DNA from: Metaphire vulgaris
Taxonomy: Eukaryota > Annelida > Clitellata > Crassiclitellata > Megascolecidae
Direction: 5' to 3'
Assembly (NCBI GenBank): GCA_018105865.1
Contig: CM030872.1
Coordinates: forward strand, 6,319,016-6,383,015
DNA: 64,000 nucleotides
Shown: one piece after another, positions 21,831-32,952 of the stretch
Layout: each line of letters starts with the position of its first letter
Numbering within the stretch: position 1 is the first letter of the stretch
The notes under the pieces: model-generated
Database searches by the model: none
What the model was told of the DNA's origin: nothing
The model's input: only the letters and a program-made list of their open reading frames with translations
Position numbers and translations under genes: made by a program

Positions 21831-22665
21831 TCGACCACGCCGACTTGCCCAGTCCTTTGGCGGAGGAAACAAAAGACGCAGACGTGGTAAGAGCCTTAGC
21901 TGAAAGCTCTGCTTAGAGCCCTGGCAGACAAAACCCTGAGTGAGGATGACATCCATGTTGTTTCGGGCAATGAAGATTCATTGTGGAAACCGGCCTTGTT
22001 TTATCACTATCGGACAAGGGCATTTTGGAGAAAGCAAATGAATGGCTTAATGATCGCCTAATATTTAGTGGAATGTCACTTCTAAAAAAAGAGTCCAATC
22101 ACATTGCAGGATTTATCGATCCTGTCATGTCGACGGCATTGAGGTGCAGTTTTCAGGGCCAGACTTTTGTGCACTGGCTAACAACTACAAACATCGATTG
22201 CAGTGTCGGTGTTGTTCCAACCTGTGTGTTAAACAGTCCCTAACTGTCATGTGCCACACCACTAATTCTTCACTGGGGGTTTAGTCGATGGATGTTGCAA
22301 GGCAAGTAGGGTCTGGAGATTGCGGTTTGCTTGCTTTGGCATATGCTACCAGCCTATGCTTTGGTAAGACCCAGTTAATGTGATTTACGATCAGCCGAAG
22401 CTGCAAAGTCATTTCCTAGAGTGTATTTTGGATGGTAAAATAACCGCATTTCCTGTTACTGTTAACAGAACGGTAAGAAAGGCAATAGCATTTACTGCTT
22501 TTGCCGACAGACTTATGTTAAAGGCAAGCGCATAATTCAATGCCATTCATGCCGTGAGTGGTTTCATGTCACCTGTAATGTCACCTGTTTAGAATTGTCT
22601 GACAGTGCGTTTGACAAGGCAGCATCACAGACCGACTACATATGTAAAAAATGCATGAAGTAAGC
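21830..22665 (+). pseudogene. Ulp1/SENP-like C48 cysteine protease with C-terminal PHD finger (broken)
   Basis: The frame around 21983 reads 'LVLSLSDKGILEKANEWLND', 'GMSLLKK' and 'CSFQGQTFVHWLTTTN'; the 'HW' carries the expected catalytic His of C48 proteases. After a frame break, 'MDVARQVGSGDCGLLALAYAT' (about 22288-22350) supplies the Gln-x5-Cys oxyanion and nucleophile motif. A further block then encodes a PHD-type zinc finger: 'YCFCRQTY', 'IQCHSCREWFHVTC', 'YICKKCMK', then TAA at 22663. Such proteases remove ubiquitin-like modifiers; the protease + PHD pairing is known to me only from repeat-borne genes of invertebrates. Frameshifts between the His and Cys blocks make it a pseudogene. Confidence 0.65.
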
Positions 22666-22796
22666 ATAGACAAACACATTTACTTAAATGTAAGGAGCCA
22701 TTCCGGGTCAAATCCACACAGTCATCGGACGTCACCATTTCAGAATTTGAGTAAAATCGGTACAATTGTTTTGTGCAAGTTTTGCACAACCAAAAT

Positions 22797-22905
22797 GATC
22801 ACTGGCCAAAATGATCACTGGCTAACAAGTACAAACATCGATTGCAGTGTCGGTGTTGTTCGGGTATATGACAGTTTGCACTTTGCGTCCCAAGAGTAAT
22901 GTTGA
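22797..22905 (+). repeat. Duplicated slice of the C48 protease
   Basis: 'GATCACTGGCTAACAAGTAC' onward repeats the His-block of the protease at 22172-22225 almost exactly, but continues with the expected 'VRVYDSLHFAS' strand that the first copy has lost. It therefore derives from a related copy, not from simple local duplication. Confidence 0.65.
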
Positions 22906-23159
22906 AAAATCCATGTCCAAGCTATGGGTCATGAAACTTCGGTCATCCGGCGGCAACTTGTGACACTAAATCCATAACATCTCCACTTATATCAAAGCTA
23001 GAAACCTGATGTTTATACCAAACTGCAGCTCTTTGAAATTTCTGTCAATTCACTTGTTACTAATTAATGAAAACCTCGTTTATTTATATAGCACTCTCTA
23101 TTCTCGCCTCTTAGTGTGGTTATTATATATTATATTATTATATATTTAAAATTATTTCT
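22906..23159. other. Unassigned non-coding sequence
   Basis: No frame. Contains 'ATATCAAAGCTAG' near 22993, shared with 13058. Confidence 0.3.
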
Positions 23160-24106
23160 TTAGAATTGGATTGATAAACTACAGCTTAACAGCCAAGAAA
23201 CCTGGCGAATCAGTATAACAGAACGAGATGGTAAAATCAAGCAGTTTCGATATTGCCAGCATGCTGCTGACAGAAATGTTAAAGAGATACGGACATCAAA
23301 ATCAACCGGTTGTACTGCAACACTTCAAATAACAGTGCATAGGTATTGTTTCAGATAACTATTATTTATTTTAGTTTTATGATGACATACAAGTTCACGG
23401 TTTTCCTGTTGTATACTCGTAATTAATGGAATTACATCAATTGCAAAAGTGAAATATGTGCTGATGATGATTAAAAATCAGTAGCAATGTATACATTTGC
23501 TTTATTCAAGTGACATCAAGTGAGGTCTTTGAACACAACTGCTGGCATTTACTGGTATTACTCTCTTATACTGTAACCGATTTTCATGGAAAATCTTTAT
23601 CTGAAATGTTGCCTACATTGCACATGAACAGGGAATTGTTTATTGTTGCATTGTGACACATATAGTGTCGACCTAGTGATAGAATGCATTCCTACCCGGT
23701 ATTTTAATAAATGTAAATGTCCAGGCAAAATTGAAAATGGTCTGTCAGTTTTGCTTACGGTCTTTACTATTGTGATTGTTGCAGGCACCTGCCTAAATCA
23801 AAGAGCAGAATCAAAAACAGGATATGAAATGAGTGGCCGACAGTAGTTACATTTCGTTTAAGGCATAACCATTCAACATCCAGTGCTGCCGTCCTCAAGC
23901 ATCGCGACATGTCATCTGCAACTCGTCAATGTCTCTGCGACTTATTTCGACAAGATCACTCGGGTTACTCAGCTCTGCACTGTCTGAAGACCGACTATTT
24001 AATAAAGTACGGTGACAGTTATTATTTATATGCTAGTGATGGATATTACATTCCAAGTGTGTCTGTAGTTAACCATCTTTTTACAAAGGAGTTTGTGGCT
24101 GAGTAG
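23160..24106 (+). pseudogene. MULE transposase N-terminal relic (left half of a split element)
   Basis: Two coding-like blocks: 23165-23345 ('ETWRISITERDGKIKQFRYC', 'STGCTATLQITVHR') and 23790-24106 ('PVVVTFRLRHNHSTSSAA', 'RDMSSATRQCLCDLF', 'LIKYGDSYYLYASDGYYIPS'). The first block looks like a WRKY/FAR1-type DNA-binding region and the second like the helical N-terminus that precedes the catalytic core of SWIM-type MULEs. It stops where a LINE fragment is inserted; the catalytic core resumes at 24588. About 440 bp between the blocks are not aligned to anything. Confidence 0.5.
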
Positions 24107-24114
24107 GGAAGCTC

Positions 24115-24575
24115 CAACTTTTACGAGTCTGTGTCTTCTCTGTGCTCCTTTATGGAGGCGAGACTTGGACACTGAAAAAGGATGACTGCAGGCGACTCCT
24201 GGCTTTCGAAATGCGATGCTACCGACGGCTTCTTAAGATATGGTGGGGAATGAAAATCACGAATAAAGAAGTAAGGAGAAGAATCAGGACCGACAGTGAT
24301 GTGATAAACACAATCAAAGAAAGGAAGCTCCAGATGTTTGGTCATGTCAGTCGCATGGAGTAGAAGAGAATTCTGAACGTTGCAATGGAGGGAACAATGG
24401 AGGGAACACGCCCTCCTGGAAGGCCCAGAAGACGATGGTTCGACGACATCAGAGAGTGGACGGGATTAAATCTTGGAGAGGCAATACATGCAGCACAAGA
24501 CCGCGAAAATTGGAAAAGAATCATTCAGCATGCTACTGGTCTCGACGGTTCCTGAGGGAACTATGAGCTGATGAT
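24115..24575 (+). pseudogene. Non-LTR retrotransposon (LINE) 3' end, ORF2 C-terminus
   Basis: The frame reads 'LLYGGETWTLKKDD', 'LAFEMRCYRRLLKI' and 'IKERKLQMFGHVSRME', then after TAG 'RPPGRPRRRWFDDIREW' and 'AAQDRENWKRII'. These are the standard C-terminal blocks of LINE reverse-transcriptase proteins. It ends in (ATG)n, the expected 3' tail. Only the last ~150 codons are present, a typical 5'-truncated insertion, and it splits the MULE relic. Confidence 0.85.
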
Positions 24576-24587
24576 GATGATGAGGGA

Positions 24588-25167
24588 AGTACATCTGGTT
24601 CAGACATATTTGCATCATTAGAACTATTGCTGAACAATTATCATGATTTGGGCCTATGCTATGCAAAATTTGGTAAGATAGGTTCTAACTACTTTGTTTC
24701 ATTGTGTACTTCAGTAATGAAACATGCACACCAGCTTCTGCCACAGACAAGCAAGTTGGTGATGGTTGATGCCGCTGGTGGACTTGACAGATTGTGAGCG
24801 TGAGCATGTTTTTGTAGCAGAGTTGTCATTTCTAGTGGGATGTTTTCCACTGGAGGCTTTCTTTGGTCGTCGCATGCCTCAAGTATTCTTAACTGATAAT
24901 GATTTGAAGGAAAGGCCGCCACTTCAACCTGCATTTCCAAATACATGTCTGCTACTGTGTCAATTTCATGTTTTGAAAGCTGTGTGGTCATGGTTAGGTG
25001 ACAGTCACCAAAATGTTAATAAAAATGACAGACAGGAAGTGTATATGTTATTTATGGATGTACTTCATGCCGCCAATGACACTGAACTTACAAATCGATA
25101 TGACTTGCTGCTACAGCTGGCTGCTGGTGTAAAAAAAGACCGTTGTAGTTATTTTTCAAAGCAGTAA
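24588..25167 (+). pseudogene. MULE transposase core (right half of the split element)
   Basis: 'MVDAAGGLDR' (about 24757) has the first catalytic Asp; 'FLTDND' (about 24886) has the second; 'CQFHVLKAVWSWLGD' gives the Cys-x2-His helix typical of MULE cores. A shift near 24780 separates the first two blocks. The C-terminal SWIM finger is not seen because a Tc1-like tail follows at about 25300. With 23160-24106 this is one element interrupted by the LINE. Confidence 0.75.
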
Positions 25168-25299
25168 TGCTGAGGGGGGTGCGTCACATCTAATGGAGTT
25201 GGAAGAATACGGTTCCTTGAGCAATGAGAAACATGCATGCAACAGTGCATGGTACTTGAAGGTACTTAACCAGTAGAAGAACTGGCCTTTAAATTTATT

Positions 25300-25755
25300 A
25301 TTTCAGGGAGAAGAATTCTACCCCCAGGATGTTGGTGCACCATGCCATCGATCAAAAACAGTAAAGGGCTTCATTGAACGACGTGGTTGGAGCACCCTTG
25401 ATTGGCCACCCCAGTCACCAGACTTAAACCCAATTGAAAACTTGTGGAGGCTACTCAAGAAAATGGTCTGGACAAAGGCTTTTAGCAGCACAGATGATTT
25501 GAAAGCAAAAATAATTTCAATTTGGCACAGAAACATTGACAGGAACCTCCTCTAAAAACTAGCAATGTCAAAGCCACCGCCTGCGTGCAGTCATCAAAGC
25601 TCAAGGAGGCAATACAAAGTACTAAAATGAAAAAAACAGTGTATATATGTGTTGTGATATTTACCTATGGATTTACAACACCATTTTTGCTCAATTTTTA
25701 ACATTTGGCTTGAAAACTGTTTGTTCTGTTCACAATTTTTTACCCAGTAGTGTAG
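25300..25755 (+). pseudogene. Tc1/mariner transposase C-terminus and right end
   Basis: The frame reads 'QDVGAPCHRSKTVKGFIE', 'WPPQSPDLNPIENLWRLLKK' and then 'LKAKIISIWHRNI'. 'HR...SPDLNPIENLW' is the hallmark of the Tc1 DD34E core: the last acidic residue lies in 'NPIENLW'. The expected first Asp region is missing. About 130 bp after the stop, 'TTTTTTACCCAGTAGTGTA' ending near 25753 fits an inverted Tc1 terminus (TACACTACTGGGTAAAAAA when read inward). The left end is not found. Confidence 0.8.
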
Positions 25756-25759
25756 AGAA

Positions 25760-27296
25760 AATAGTAGAAGCTGAGGAGAGAAAAAACGCAAGAGTGAGAA
25801 GAAAGCAGTTGAAGAGAAAGAAGTGATGCGGCAATACATGCTTGAAGTGGAGCTGGAAGAGAAAGCTGAAGAATTTGATGAATGCTGTAAAGAAGATGCA
25901 AATGCTATAAAGAAGATGCAAACATAGTTTCTGCTAAAATAAAGAAAGCCAAATATAATACTGAGGACATAAGTAATATAGTCTTGGCAAGTCTTTGGCA
26001 CCATACAGGACTGAGGGAGACAGCTGAAATTGCATCTGCAGCTTGGATTGATGCCGGTATTATCACTAAAGATGACATTTCTTTGGTGATTGATCACAAC
26101 AAGGTGAAGCGAGCTCAGGAGAAACTTATGAAAGAAATTCGTGTTCAGCTGGATGAAGAACTACAGTTACACAGCATCACTTGCATTTTGTTTGATGGAT
26201 TCATTCATGAGACCAAGGTTATGGTTTAAGCAGAAAAGACTCAAGATATTATCCCAGTATGGTGAAAGAAGAATATTATACAATTTGCAAGGAAACAGGA
26301 GGAAAATACCTGTGCAATTTTGTTACTAATAAAGCGACTAAAGAAAAATCACATGCTGAAGTATTTGCTGATAGTATGATTGACTGAAGGAAAAAGGTTC
26401 TGATAAAACACTTCAAGCCATAGGTGGTGATTCATGCAATGTGAACACTGGGTGGGAAGGAGGTGTGATGCAAAATGTTGAAAAGAAGCTGCAAAGGAAA
26501 TTGGTATGTATTGTACGTGACCTTCACACAGGAGAACTACCACTTGGGTGCCTTATAACTGCTCTGGACGGCAAGACTCTAAGCAACAACAAATGGTTAG
26601 GATCTCTTGGGAAAATGCTGAACTCTGCAACGGATTTGGATATCAATCCTGATTGATTTTCCTAAAATATGCCTTGGCCCACAGCTACCTCAGTTCGGTG
26701 ATGAAATAACGAAAACTTTAAGCACAGATCAAAGTAATGGCTACAGAATTCTTTCTGCCATTAGGACAGGAGTTTTGTCAGAGAATCTTGCAATGCTGGA
26801 AATTGGCTTACCACTGCTTTTAGATTTGTGAGAATTTGGATTTCTAAACACAACCTTGTGGGAAAAGATTATGATAATCTAAAGAACATTGTAGAGTATT
26901 GTGTGGGTATATACATGGTAAACTGGTTTAATATAAAATTTAACAGCCATTGGATGGAAGGACCAATGCACCTACTATTCCAGCTACAGTTGTTGAGAGA
27001 GCAGTGTGAAGCTGTGATAGCTATTGGGAGACAACAGTGTACGACCAAGGAAAACACCAAATATTAATACCGATGCTACTACACTCTCACAGCTAATTGA
27101 CTGGACCTCCAATGTAGTTGAGCCTCCGCTTACCTGCTCCTTAACTACAGCAGAAGTAAAGTTATTTGTAAAGAAACCAATGACAGTTCCTGATTGGCCT
27201 TCACACACAGTCTTTGGAGAGATGGTGAGATCGAAAGCTGTGGAAGAGCGAAGAAGCTTGATAGATCTAGAAATTTCAAGTGATATCCTTGTTTAA
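25760..27296 (+). pseudogene. Uncharacterised invertebrate repeat-family protein, copy 2 ('AVGCDG' family)
   Basis: A second, plus-strand copy of the family at 7100-8809. Ordered blocks: charged coil (25780-25925), 'LRETAEIASAAWIDAGIITK', 'VIDHNKVKRAQEKLM', 'AIGGDSCNVNTGWEGGVM' (equivalent to AVGCDG), 'LVCIVRDLHTGELPLGCLI', 'TALDGKTLSNNKWLGSLGKML', and 'VRIWISKHN...NIVEYCVGIYMVNWFNIK...EGPMHLLFQLQLLREQ'. Stops and shifts at about 26229, 26385, 26656 and 26830 break it. The two copies together give nearly the full domain order. Function unknown; transposon-borne by inference. Confidence 0.6.
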
Positions 27297-27386
27297 TTTC
27301 ATTCGTCGAACGAGTGTCAATAATGTTCGATGTGTAGACGTGTGTGGTTCTGTAACGCCCTTTTTTCTTAAGACGGTATGTAGAAT

Positions 27387-27613
27387 GCTTTACGTGGTAA
27401 TTTCTTGTCGTTTCTAATATAATGATATACCAACTCTTCGACTTTGTGTAGAGCCAGTGTTTTATCAATCACTCAGAAGTAGCTCGGCACACATAAGACC
27501 TTGTCTTCATAGAAGAGGCTGAACCCGACCACTAGACAGATAGGCCATCCTGGGAAGGCTTTACGTGGTAATTTCTTGTCGTTTCTAATATAATGATATA
27601 CCAACTCTTCGAC
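27387..27613. repeat. Pair of ~56-bp direct repeats
   Basis: GCTTTACGTGGTAATTTCTTGTCG...CCAACTCTTCGACT occurs at 27388 and again at 27559, about 171 bp apart and almost identical. Two copies of one terminal segment or a small tandem duplication. Confidence 0.8.
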
Positions 27614-28280
27614 TCTGTTACTTTTAACTGGTACCAGAATTGGAAATACTTTTTTCATGCAGTATTGGTATTGGCAATACATTTTAGCAGTATTGCTAAC
27701 AACCCTGGCACCAGGCAACAAAATATCATCAGCAGTGCATTGAAAAAGCAAATACAATGGCCGTCACAGTATAGGGTAAACAAAACCAATTGAAATGCAG
27801 CTGGACACGGAGAGACAGCGACAAAAGACATCGACCCACTCCGATAATCTATTGCCTCTTTATCTTTCCGTTAGCCAAAATTTTCAGGGAAGCAAGATTT
27901 TATGGTCGGATGCCCTTCCTAATGCCAGCCCTGCACGTCAGAAGCACAGTGCAGTACACTACACATGTATATAAATTTACACATGTCGTGTATATAAATA
28001 CTAGGCTAATTGCAACTATCGGCTTTCTCGTGCTCGCCATGTAGTGGAAAATGCTTCTGGGATATTATCAAGTAAATTTTGCGTGTTCAGAGCTACAATA
28101 GTGATACGAAACGTCGTATCGGGTTTCGGCGTTATAGAAGCTCTATGCCATTGCCCAAGCCTCTGCTCAGCGGTTATGTTTGAATCCTGGCTGCAGGCCA
28201 GGCAGGTGCAGCCTTGCCTTATATGCCCCGACCCCTACCCCTCCTTCAAGCCGAGTGTTGACTTGCGCGTCCGCCGTTAG
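27614..28280. other. Unassigned, possible SINE remnant
   Basis: No supported gene. 'TTATGGTCGGATGCCCTTCC-TAATGCC' at about 27900 resembles a conserved body motif seen in some invertebrate SINEs or short repeats; this is weak. Confidence 0.2.
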
Positions 28281-28790
28281 GTGACGTATTCCAAGTTTAC
28301 ACAAACCACTTTGCACTCTTTAGCAGGGCCCTTTCCTCCCGGTCGGACCCTTGGAGCCCCGAAGACCTTTGGAGCCTCGAAGACCCTTGGAGCTCTCCGC
28401 CCCTTAGGACCTCTTCCCCGTAGGAAAAGATGCCATCCCCGGAGTTCGCCCTCTCCTCGCCCTAAGGTAAGAGATATTTGGGATACCCCATGCCAGGTTC
28501 CCCTATTCTAGCCCCTCTTAGTTTCTTCCCTGCAAGACACTTGCCTAACCAGCCCTTTAAGCCAGTTGCTTTAGCGCATTTTACACATGTTTGTTTCCTT
28601 GGGTTTACACCCTGTTCCTTGAATAAATGATGTTAGTGGAAAACATTCGTCAGTTTGTGTAGGCCATTAGCTACCCCTCGCGCTATATAATAAACCCCTT
28701 TGTCCCAGTCGTCTGCCACATCAGAGACGCCTTACCCAACGCCTTACCACTCGATCGTCCGTGGTATCAAAGTGGAAAATTGCCTTGCCC
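28281..28790 (+). other. Possible solo LTR
   Basis: A C/T-rich promoter-like segment, an AATAAA at about 28621, a second 'TATAATAAACC', and then 'TGGTATCAAAGTGG' (28766), which resembles a tRNA primer-binding site. This order fits the end of an LTR and its primer site. No matching second LTR or coding region was found, so the call is tentative. Confidence 0.25.
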
Positions 28791-29640
28791 ATACAAGAAA
28801 ATGAAGATGCTTAATCGAGCTTAGATTCAGCAAAGCACAACGTTGTTGGTGCGATTAAAAAAATCCTAAAACGGTGACAAGCAAGAGGCCAAAACAGGTC
28901 CAACAGTCAAAGGAATCAAGTGGTGAGTCGGACCTTGAAAAAGCAACGCCCTGTGAAGCCTCTCGAACAAGAACGAGACAAGTTATAAAGCCCCAAAAGT
29001 ACTCTTAGTTCAGTTAAAATTCTTCATGCAGTACACGTTAAATTGTCAATACGTGTTTTTGTCGTATTTTATGTGTTTATGATGTGCTTCACTTACATTA
29101 TTTTCAGTACTAACCTTAACGACTTCTAATCGAGAACTGTGCAATATTGTACAACTATTTGATATTCGATATTTCAGGCAGTTTTGAGAATAGAGATGCA
29201 AATGTCTCAGCTTATATTCTTTGTGTATTGTATAAACTATGTGCCAAATTTCATGTTCATAGCACATAAAATGACTGGTTGCTAAGGACTTTCTATGCCA
29301 CGTACAACTGCGAATCGTTTTTCGCGTTTTCTTGATTAAACATTTTGCAGGGTTGTGTTGTTTAAACTGCTGTCGTTCTGTCAAAAATTGTGATAAAATG
29401 TAGTTGAGGTATCGCTAGAAAATGGACAATTTGCAGATAAGTCTTATGCAAATATCTAAAAAATACCAAAAATGTTTTAAAGGGCCATTTTGCTGGAGTG
29501 GGTCACATTGGAGTGGGTCTCATCAGGTTGAGCGAATGAGCGGCACGGGTGCAGGTTTTGAATGGAGAAATTTTCGTCAAAAATTTCAATTTTGTTGATC
29601 ATGACAACGCCGAGAACCCCGTCTTCAATTCAACGAATGA
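28791..29640. other. Unassigned non-coding stretch
   Basis: AT-rich; a 112-codon minus-strand frame at 29046-29384 lacks any motif. Nothing else recognised. Confidence 0.25.
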
Positions 29641-29654
29641 ATGCCATGGAATTT

Positions 29655-30205
29655 GGTCTGGAAGACTTTAAACAGGCTCTTCTAGATATTGTGAAAGTTC
29701 TAATTGCAGGCATATCAAAATCTAAATCAAGTGTGAAAATTGATGATGGATGGATGTGTGTTGTTTATGGACAATTGGACATAAAGCTTTCATCTGGAAT
29801 CTGGCTTCAGTTAATACGGTTACGGAACTTGCTCTACTTTCATCTAGTTTCGACCATTGTGCAAACCTGCTAATGGTCTTTGAAAACGCTGCAAGTGGAC
29901 TAATATCATGTGTGGCGGTTTCGCCAAGTGGTGCCGCGAGAGTGTGGACAAATTTGGAAAGAGAACATAATTTTCGTGATTTCAACATCAACATCTGCAA
30001 AAATGAATCATTTACCAGTCTAAAGACTCTCCATCTTCCAGAGGCAAATATCATTGTTGCAAATTCATCTGGAAGGCTCGTGCATGTGAACGTACCGTGT
30101 GTTAGAGTCTGCTCAAGTAAAGACTGCTGGTCATGGCATAATGTCATTTATGACTAACTTTCTCTTTGGAAGCACTGATACTGAAGCACAGTGTCAACCA
30201 AATCG
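29655..30205 (+). pseudogene. NUP133: Nup133-like beta-propeller fragment (nucleoporin)
   Basis: Blocks in two or three frames: 'SSVKIDDGWMCVVYG', 'HKAFIWNLASVNTVTELALL', 'LISCVAVSPSGAARVWTNLE' (with 'REHNFRDFNI' following), 'NSSGRLVHVNV', and 'GHGIMSFMTNFLFGST'. This order (D-x-W-M-W-V-C-G, 'KLFIWNL', 'CVAVSPEG-x-RVWPNL', 'LVHV', 'GIGRRVSSFLFG') is what I recall of the N-terminal propeller of nucleoporin Nup133, a Y-complex component of the nuclear pore. Frame breaks near 29765 and 30105 and the lack of introns indicate a processed or captured pseudogene. The rest of Nup133 is absent; a MULE transposase follows within about 100 bp. Confidence 0.6.
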
Positions 30206-30229
30206 TGTACAAGAATTGTTACAGAAATG

Positions 30230-31480
30230 GACCTTTTATGTTGACATAGAAAAGATGGTATATGAAAGTCTCATTAAAAAGATTTGTTATGGTGCCATGT
30301 GCTGGGGCTGTACCCTTAGGAGTTATAATTACCAGTGGCCAATCGACAACTGAATATCAATTGGTTTTCTCCCTGTGCAGGACCATCATTGGCTCCACTG
30401 GCTTTGGAGGTCAGGGATATCTTCTGACCTTCATGACAGATGATAGTGAAGCAGAACATGCGGCTTTGATGACAGTGTGACCAGAAAGCATATCACATTT
30501 GTGTCTGTTTCACGTCCAGCAAGCAGCCTGGCGTTGGCTATGGGACAGCAGGCATAGCTTCACACAAGAGGACTGGAGCCACTGAAGCAAAGTTGTCAAA
30601 AGCTTGTTAGGTGCCACACTGAAGAGGCAGCTACAGAACTTTACGCTAAAATGGTCCATGATGACAACTTGTGGGCTGTCTATGCACAGTGGCTACAATA
30701 CGTTGATAGTTACTGGTTCAGGAGTCATTTGTGTTGAATGGCATTGCGTGAAAAGACAATGATGGGGCATGACACCAATAATGTCTTTACAAGGACATTG
30801 TTCTGGGCCGATGCAAGGCTTATAATATTGGTACGCTCATTGATTTTATTTGTACAGCAATGGAAGACTATTACAGAAATCGACTTCGGACCTACCCTGG
30901 AGGCCGAGCCAGTAAGCCAGAAACTATGTTAAAGCGTCACCTTAAAAATGCGGCATACATTGATGCTGCTGACATTGTAGCTATTGGCAGCAACATGTAT
31001 CGCGTACCCAGTGAAAATGCAGATACCAAGTCAGTTTCGTATATTGCTAACTGTGAGTTGGGGATTTGCACGTGTCCTTCAGCAGCTTGGGAAAGTTCTG
31101 CAAACATCAGGCTGCAGTCTCGAGGCACACTGGCAGTGTCATGCCATCATTTCCACCACTTTCCAGCAGTGATTGTCACCAAATGGCTATTTTGGCACTG
31201 GGTGAGAAGGTAGAAGCTCATGATTATCATGATTTCAAAGAAGAAACAGCTCAGAGCGGTTCTAGATCCTATTTTGAGAGTAGCATCAATGTTATCAGCA
31301 AAGACACCTGTTTTACTGATCCATCGGTCACTCCTGAAGACACTGCAAAACTGGATGCAGTGGAAAGTGATGCAAATTTTAGAGCAGCAATCCAGATGAT
31401 GCTACACCTTCCTAATAATTTTGGGTCATCAAAGTCAGGAACAGATAAAATTCTGAAGCGATTGAAGCATGTGACAACAT
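30230..31480 (+). pseudogene. MULE transposase with SWIM-type zinc finger (broken)
   Basis: 'CAGAVPLGVIITSGQSTTEY' and 'FMTDDSEAEHAAL' (second catalytic Asp region, about 30430) lead, after one in-frame TGA, into 'SHLCLFHVQQAAWRWLWDSR' (Cys-x2-His helix). Further on, 'GGRASKPETMLKRHL' and 'SYIANCELGICTCPSAAW' give the start of a SWIM CxC motif, but the final CxH is blurred. The first catalytic Asp and N-terminal domain are missing, replaced by the Nup133-like fragment. Stops near 30480 and 30735 inactivate it. Confidence 0.7.
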
Positions 31481-32583
31481 CCATGCAGTGGGTAACATTC
31501 TTCCATACTCAGGGTGTTGGGGTCAATTGCACTTACCATTACAGATTCAACAATAAACCAGTGTATATTTACAATAACAGGTTTAGCATGGTCATACTAT
31601 GGGTTTTATTAGGTTGTTATCTTCAGGACCCAAATGTAGGGAATAATTTTGATTTCCCACATCTTTGTAATTGTACTTGCATTTTGTCATGTTTTATCTA
31701 AATAAAAAGATTTGCATCTAGTAATTACTGCCTAGGATTAGTAAGACATGTCCCTTTAGAACCCAACATAGTGCTAAATAAACAATATATTCCGCTATGA
31801 ATCACAATTTGGCCCGTCAACTACTCACAGGTGTCCCATCCAACAGCCAATAACAGTTGTTCTATCTTATCTTCATTCAGATCTGCGTATGATTTGCTAT
31901 TATGCTTACAGATTAGTCTGAGTAAACAGCTGTGAAGCTAATAATGCATATGACCTTTGCGTAATGATGTGTGTCGAATGTTGTTTTGATTTTTTTATAC
32001 TAGGAAAGCAGGCGACAGCGTCCGGATTGGTTGTTCCTAGGTCAACTGTCGCCTATCAGCCCAAGGCAATTCGGAGTGGTTCACTAGGAGAGCCAACGGG
32101 TGCTGCAGATTGGTCGAACGAGTATCACATGACGAGGAAATAGGAATGTGAAGGAACTTCTCAAGAGGACAAAAGAATGGAGGCGTTGACAAAGATTTCG
32201 TCCGGTTCGACAGCGATCGTTTTTATTAATATTAAATGTCATTGAAAGTGTTCCTTGATAAAACCGACGATTGAAAGTCGTGTTAATTTGTTGTGAAGTG
32301 TTTTAGCATCTCTGTTGGGAACAGGACCTTTCTTATTGTTTTAATTAAAGTTTAAACTTGTGTGGATTAAAATTGTAAAATGTTGTTCTTGGTTACGAGG
32401 TTGCTAGCCTAGAATATTGCAAAATTGGCTATAGTAGACAAGACTAGGGATGATTATATTGAATGGCAGCTATAGTTTATTAATATTGTACTTTCCTTGT
32501 TTAATATTAAATATGTATTTTTGTAAGAATTGTGTGGTGTTAGAGTAGAATATGACCATTCCACCCTTGAGTTAAGATACTCA
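31481..32583. other. Unassigned; promoter-like patch at 32000-32120
   Basis: No gene supported. The patch has AGGCGACAG (32009) and CTGTCGCCT (32046) as a perfect 9-bp inverted repeat, and two ATTGG (inverted CCAAT) motifs. A short ATG frame of 22 codons begins at 32177. This could be the 5' end of a host gene displaced by the LTR element inserted at 32584, but nothing confirms it. Confidence 0.25.
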
Positions 32584-32952
32584 TGTTACGGTTTTAGAGT
32601 CCCCCTTTGCCCCACTGCCCATTCCCCAGCTGCTTCCCCTCCAGTTGGCCGAACGGCGACTCTTGGCCCTGTGGAGCGCTTGCCCGTGGGCCCAAGGGAG
32701 AAATGCGCCACCTAGCGGCCAGCTACTATAAAAACCCCAAACAGACGACATTCAAGGCTTTTTCGGAGGTTTCGTGAGTCTGCTGATCCTCTTCTGGGAG
32801 TCGCCTTCGTTGGGTCCTGCGCCCCTGAACGCTTATGCAGTAAGTCGCTATTTTCATTGCCCCATTTATCCTCCCTCCAGAGACTATCCTGAGCCCGCAT
32901 TCAGTATTATCGATTCCGTAGCTCTATTTTAGTTATATCCTTTACAATAAAA
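32584..32952 (+). repeat. Left LTR, 3' truncated
   Basis: Matches the right LTR up to the AATAAAA polyadenylation signal (32946-32952), then diverges, so the last ~225 bp of the LTR and the primer-binding site are gone. A TATAAAAA box starts at 32727. Confidence 0.9.
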
